Shown one piece after another: positions 60,742 to 64,000 of a DNA stretch of 64,000 nucleotides. A program made the translations under genes and the position numbers. Position 1 is the first letter of the stretch; each line of letters begins with the position of its first letter. The DNA is from Rhizobiales bacterium 32-66-11. GTDB lineage: Bacteria; Pseudomonadota; Alphaproteobacteria; Rhizobiales; Xanthobacteraceae. The DNA lies in contig NCEH01000005.1 of the NCBI GenBank assembly GCA_002304505.1, forward strand, positions 95,511 through 159,510. The letters are read 5' to 3'. A model generated the notes under the pieces. It had not been told where the DNA came from. It did no database searches and was given only the letters and a program-made list of their open reading frames with translations.

Positions 60742-60765
60742 CCCTCTCCCGCGTGCGGGGGAGGG
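60742..60765. repeat. Intergenic palindromic repeat CCCTCTCCCGC / GCGGGGGAGGG
   Basis: CCCTCTCCCGC (60742-60752) and GCGGGGGAGGG (60755-60765) form an 11-bp near-perfect stem with the GT loop, followed by TTGGGGAGGG. This resembles the dispersed intergenic hairpin repeats common in alphaproteobacterial genomes. It sits in the 73-bp sufD-sufS gap. Confidence 0.6.
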
Positions 60766-60790
60766 TTGGGGAGGGGGCCCTTCGGACGGC

Positions 60791-62131
60791 TCATCCCGCC
60801 CGTTTCTTCAGCCACGCCTCCGCGCGGGCGATCAGGGCGTCGCGCAGATCGTCGTTTTCCACGAATTCCAGCGCCTCGCCCACGAACGCCTGGATCAGCA
60901 TGGCCTCGGCCTCCTTGGCCGGAATGCCGCGCGCCTTGAGATAGAACAGCAGGTCCTCGTCGAGATCGCCCGCCGTCGCGCCATGGCCGCACTGTACGTC
61001 GTCGGCGAAGATTTCAAGCTCGGGCTTGTTGTCCATCTCGGCGGTCTCGCCGAGCAAAAGCGCCTGGCTCATCATGCGGCCGTCGGTCTTCTGCGCGTCG
61101 GGGCGCACCACGATCTTGCCCTGGAACACGCCGTGGCTCTCGTCGGCCAGCACGGTCTTGAACAATTCGCGGCTTTCGCACTGGGCCACCGCATGGTCCA
61201 GCAGAAGCGTCACGTCCGCATGCTGGCGCCCCTTCAGCAAGGTCACGCCGCGCAGGCCCGCCTGCGAGCCGGTGCCGGAGAAGCGCCCGTAGACGCTGAG
61301 GCGTGCCGTCTGCGCGCCGGAGGTGAGGCCGAAGGTGTGGAACTTCGCGTCGCGGCCGATATCGGCCATGAAGGTGCCGAGGTGGATCGCCGTGTCGCCC
61401 TCTTCCTGAAGGCGGATGTAATCCACATGGCTGTCGTCGCCGGCGAACACCTCGATGGCATCATTCTGCTGATAAGCCACGCCGTCCCGCCCCTGGAAGC
61501 TCTCGACCAGGGTGAGGCTGGCGCCCACGCCCACGTCCACCAGGCTGCGGGAATAGGTCGCGGCCGCATCATCCAGCGTAAACACATGGGCGATATGGAG
61601 CGGCCGCGCGATCTTCGCGCCGTCGGCCACATGGATCACCAGCCCCTCGCCGAGGAAGGCGGTGTTGAGGGCCAGCGCGCCGTCATAGCGCTGCGGCGCC
61701 AGCGTGCCGAGCTTCTCCACCGCGCCGTGGCCCTTGGCGATGGCACTCGCGAGCGGCATCACCGACAGGCCGGGCTCCAGGCCCACCAGATCGGAATGCT
61801 GGCGCGCCAGCACGCCGTTCACGAACACGATGCGGCGCGCGCCGGGGAAGGTGACCGCGCGCAGATGGCCTTCCGCCGCCGTGCCGTCGGAAATCTCCGT
61901 GACCGGGGCGAACGCGTCCCGCATCAGGGCGCGCAGGTCGGTGTATTTCCACTCCTCCACCCGGCGATGCGGCAAGCCGTTCTCGCGGAAGGCGGCGAGC
62001 GCGGCTTCGCGCACTTCGCCGATCCGGGCGGCGAGCGGCCCCGGCAAGGCGTCCTGCGCCACGCGCGCGTCCAGGGTGGCGCGCAATTGGTCTTCGGCGG
62101 CCGTTCGGACCGGCTGGTTATGGATGGTCAT
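60791..62131 (-). CDS. sufD: Fe-S cluster assembly protein SufD
   Basis: 446-residue beta-helix scaffold component of the SufBC2D complex. Characteristic N-terminal block GLPHRRVEEWKYTDLRALMR (the R-x-E-x-W-K/R-Y-T motif), central region HVADGAKIARPLHIAHVF, and the C-terminal QCGHGATAGDLDEDLLFYLK (H-G-A-T-x-G, the conserved histidine at the SufB-SufD interface), then ARGIPAKEAEAMLIQAFVGE. ATG 62131 fits family length; the frame from 62170 adds a non-conserved lead. It follows sufC by 10 bp. Confidence 0.93.
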   Translation of the reverse strand: MTIHNQPVRTAAEDQLRATLDARVAQDALPGPLAARIGEVREAALAAFRENGLPHRRVEEWKYTDLRALMRDAFAPVTEISDGTAAEGHLRAVTFPGARRIVFVNGVLARQHSDLVGLEPGLSVMPLASAIAKGHGAVEKLGTLAPQRYDGALALNTAFLGEGLVIHVADGAKIARPLHIAHVFTLDDAAATYSRSLVDVGVGASLTLVESFQGRDGVAYQQNDAIEVFAGDDSHVDYIRLQEEGDTAIHLGTFMADIGRDAKFHTFGLTSGAQTARLSVYGRFSGTGSQAGLRGVTLLKGRQHADVTLLLDHAVAQCESRELFKTVLADESHGVFQGKIVVRPDAQKTDGRMMSQALLLGETAEMDNKPELEIFADDVQCGHGATAGDLDEDLLFYLKARGIPAKEAEAMLIQAFVGEALEFVENDDLRDALIARAEAWLKKRAG

Positions 62132-62141
62132 GATCCGATCC

Positions 62142-62897
62142 TCACGCCGCGTCCTGGCCATAGCCGGCATAGCCGGAGGCCTCCAGCTCGTGCGCCAGTT
62201 CCTTGCCGCCGGTCCGCACGATGCGGCCCTTGTGCATCACATGCACCACGTCCGGCACGATATGGTCCAGCAGGCGCTGGTAATGGGTAATGACCACCAT
62301 GCCGCGCTCGGGCGAGCGCAAGGCGTTCACGCCCTCGGAGACCACCTTCAGCGCGTCGATGTCGAGGCCGGAATCGGTCTCGTCCAGGATGCAGACCTTC
62401 GGCTGGAGCAAGGTCATCTGGAGGATTTCGTTGCGCTTCTTCTCGCCGCCGGAGAACCCCACGTTCACACCGCGCCGGAGCATGTCCTGGCTGATGCCGA
62501 GATGGCCGGCCTTTTCCTTCACCAGGCGCAGGAATTCGGGGGTGGAGAGCTCCTCTTCCCCGCGCGCCTTGCGCTGCGCGTTCAGCGCCGTGCGCAGGAA
62601 GGTCATGGTGGCAACGCCGGGGATCTCGATCGGATACTGGAACGCCAGGAACAGGCCGGCGGAGGCCCGTTCTTCCGGCGCCATGTCCAGCAGGTTCAGC
62701 CCATCCAGCAGCGCTTCGCCGGCGGTGACCTCATAATCCGGCTTCCCGGCGAGGACATAGGAGAGCGTGGACTTGCCGGAACCGTTCGGCCCCATGATGG
62801 CGTGCACCTCGCCGGCGTTCACCTGAAGGTCGAGGCCCTTGAGGATCTCGTTGTCGTCGATGCGGGCGTGCAGATTCTTGATTTCGAGCAAAGCCAT
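62142..62897 (-). CDS. sufC: Fe-S cluster assembly ATPase SufC
   Basis: 251-residue ABC-type ATPase driving conformational change in SufBC2D. Walker A GPNGSGKSTLSYVLAG, Q-loop FLAFQYPIEIPG, signature GFSGGEKKRNEI, Walker B CILDETDSGLDIDAL and H-loop VITHYQRLL. ATG 62897 (MALLEIKNLHARI) is used. The gap to sufB is 146 bp (62898-63043) without a gene. Standard for the family in every respect. Confidence 0.95.
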   Translation of the reverse strand: MALLEIKNLHARIDDNEILKGLDLQVNAGEVHAIMGPNGSGKSTLSYVLAGKPDYEVTAGEALLDGLNLLDMAPEERASAGLFLAFQYPIEIPGVATMTFLRTALNAQRKARGEEELSTPEFLRLVKEKAGHLGISQDMLRRGVNVGFSGGEKKRNEILQMTLLQPKVCILDETDSGLDIDALKVVSEGVNALRSPERGMVVITHYQRLLDHIVPDVVHVMHKGRIVRTGGKELAHELEASGYAGYGQDAA

Positions 62898-63043
62898 GTT
62901 CGGTTCCATTCGTCAGACTGCGGCGGCCGGAATCCGCGCGGCGCCTGTGGCCTCCAGCGGAACGGCGCCGCGACATTTCGGGTCGGGCGGCGGGCCGCGC
63001 CCCGCATCGGGGGCACGGCGACGGGCGGGCTTTTCGGCGGGCC

Positions 63044-64000
63044 TCAGCCCACCGAGCCTTCCAGGCTCACGGAAATGAGCTTCTGCGCCTCCACGGCGAA
63101 CTCCATGGGCAGCTGCTGGAGCACGTCCTTCACGAAGCCGTTGACGATCAGCGCCACCGCCTCTTCCTGCGAGAGACCCCGCTGGAGGCAATAGAACATC
63201 TGGTCCTCGGAGATTTTCGAGGTGGTGGCCTCGTGCTCGAACACCGCGCTGGAATTCTTGGCCTCGATATAGGGCACGGTATGCGCCCCGCACTTGTTGC
63301 CGATCAGCAGCGAGTCGCAATTCGTGAAATTGCGGGAATTGGTGGCCCGGCGATGGGCCGTCACCTGCCCGCGATAGGTGTTCTCCGAATGGCCGGCGGC
63401 GATGCCCTTGGAGATGATGCGGCTCGACGTATTCTTGCCGAGGTGGATCATCTTCGTGCCGCTGTCCACCTGCTGGTAGCCGTTGGAAATGGCGATGGAA
63501 TAGAATTCGCCCTGGCTGTTGTCGCCGCGCAGGATGCAGCTCGGGTATTTCCAGGTGATGGCCGAGCCGGTCTCCACCTGGGTCCAGGAGATCTTGGAAT
63601 TATCGCCCCGGCAATCGCCGCGCTTGGTGACGAAATTATAGATGCCGCCGACGCCATCGGCATTGCCTGGATACCAGTTCTGCACCGTCGAATATTTGAT
63701 TTCGGCATCATCCATGGCGACCAATTCGACCACGGCGGCATGGAGCTGGTTCTCGTCCCGCTGGGGCGCGGTGCAGCCTTCCAGATAGCTCACATAGGAG
63801 CCCTTGTCGGCGATGATCAGCGTGCGCTCGAACTGTCCGGTGTTCCGCTCATTGATACGGAAATAGGTGGAAAGCTCCATGGGGCAGCGCACCCCCGGCG
63901 GAACGTAGACGAAGGATCCGTCCGAGAACACGGCCGAATTCAGGGTGGCGAAGTAATTATCCGAGGTCGGAACCACGCTGCCGAGATATTTCCGCACAAG
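63044..64000 (-). CDS. sufB: Fe-S cluster assembly protein SufB (5' part beyond window)
   Basis: C-terminal two thirds (about 319 residues) of SufB, the cluster-building scaffold. The frame is open to the right edge at 64000, so the start lies outside. Visible blocks are [71 protein letters not shown] (conserved Cys) and the terminal EGSVG. It is the first of the visible minus-strand suf genes B-C-D-S-T; an IscR-type regulator may lie upstream, off the window. Confidence 0.94.
   Translation of the reverse strand, partial: LVRKYLGSVVPTSDNYFATLNSAVFSDGSFVYVPPGVRCPMELSTYFRINERNTGQFERTLIIADKGSYVSYLEGCTAPQRDENQLHAAVVELVAMDDAEIKYSTVQNWYPGNADGVGGIYNFVTKRGDCRGDNSKISWTQVETGSAITWKYPSCILRGDNSQGEFYSIAISNGYQQVDSGTKMIHLGKNTSSRIISKGIAAGHSENTYRGQVTAHRRATNSRNFTNCDSLLIGNKCGAHTVPYIEAKNSSAVFEHEATTSKISEDQMFYCLQRGLSQEEAVALIVNGFVKDVLQQLPMEFAVEAQKLISVSLEGSVG

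Overview
The window is GC-rich DNA from an aerobic alphaproteobacterium, most likely a Hyphomicrobiales (Rhizobiales) member of the Xanthobacteraceae or a neighbouring family. This is an inference from gene content and coding style: a benzoate/beta-ketoadipate cluster controlled by IclR and LysR regulators, a TRAP-linked acyl-CoA catabolic cluster, a glnT-glxBCD module, a GCG_CRPN-type small protein, and a sufB-C-D-S-T locus. A perfect 16-bp parS sequence at 58476-58491 suggests the right end is chromosomal and perhaps near the replication origin. I see no rRNA, CRISPR array, phage or intact insertion sequence.

Layout. (1) 1-7.1 kb: glnT/gmaS-like synthetase (5' end may lie off the window) with glxBCD (homologous to N-methylglutamate synthase mgsABC), a convergent XRE-cupin regulator and an APC permease. 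This looks like an amine or amino-acid nitrogen assimilation module. (2) 7.2-21.8 kb: every step from benzoate to succinyl-CoA and acetyl-CoA. Genes are a flavin reductase, pcaF-pcaJ-pcaI, an IclR regulator, benD, catR, then catB-benABCK-catC-catA-pcaD. Two ATAC-N7-GTAT sites (before benD and between catR and catB) and a 13-bp perfect inverted repeat (between pcaI and the IclR gene) are good operator candidates. (3) 21.8-24.7 kb: two overlapping dynamin-like GTPase genes, the first overlapping pcaD. (4) 24.8-41.1 kb: a TetR-associated cluster with CaiB/BaiF enzyme, amidohydrolase, acyl-CoA ligase, TRAP transporter, two acyl-CoA dehydrogenases, two enoyl-CoA hydratases, two SDRs and a thiolase. 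It looks like an uncharacterised carboxylate degradation route; a third acyl-CoA dehydrogenase is broken by a deletion plus frameshift.

(5) 41.1-46.5 kb: a remnant of an ABC solute-binding protein gene, a GNAT acetyltransferase, an azoreductase-like flavoprotein, two LysR regulators, an SDR and a small secreted GCG_CRPN protein. (6) 46.5-53.2 kb: a minus-strand run of benzoylformate decarboxylase (mdlC), a short ORF resembling a D-lactate dehydrogenase tail, two NHLP (nitrile hydratase alpha leader-like) small proteins and a CocE/NonD hydrolase. Next to it are a truncated LuxR-type sensor, an internally deleted phenolic acid decarboxylase and an alpha/beta hydrolase. MdlC product would reach the ben-cat pathway after benzaldehyde oxidation. 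(7) 53.5-64 kb: housekeeping genes: CaxA-type antiporter, tandem universal stress protein with an FNR-type box, DUF938 methyltransferase, tRNA-Leu(UAA), SufA-like carrier, FNT channel, parS, VOC protein and the suf operon, which runs off the right edge inside sufB.

The most interesting items are the NHLP pair in the mdlC run, the GTPase pair appended to the catechol operon, the unassigned acyl-CoA pathway with a possible shared operator motif, the isolated parS, and a series of deletion remnants (acyl-CoA dehydrogenase, phenolic acid decarboxylase, solute-binding protein, D-lactate dehydrogenase tail). All assignments come from reading the sequence and from recalled family features; no database search was run.
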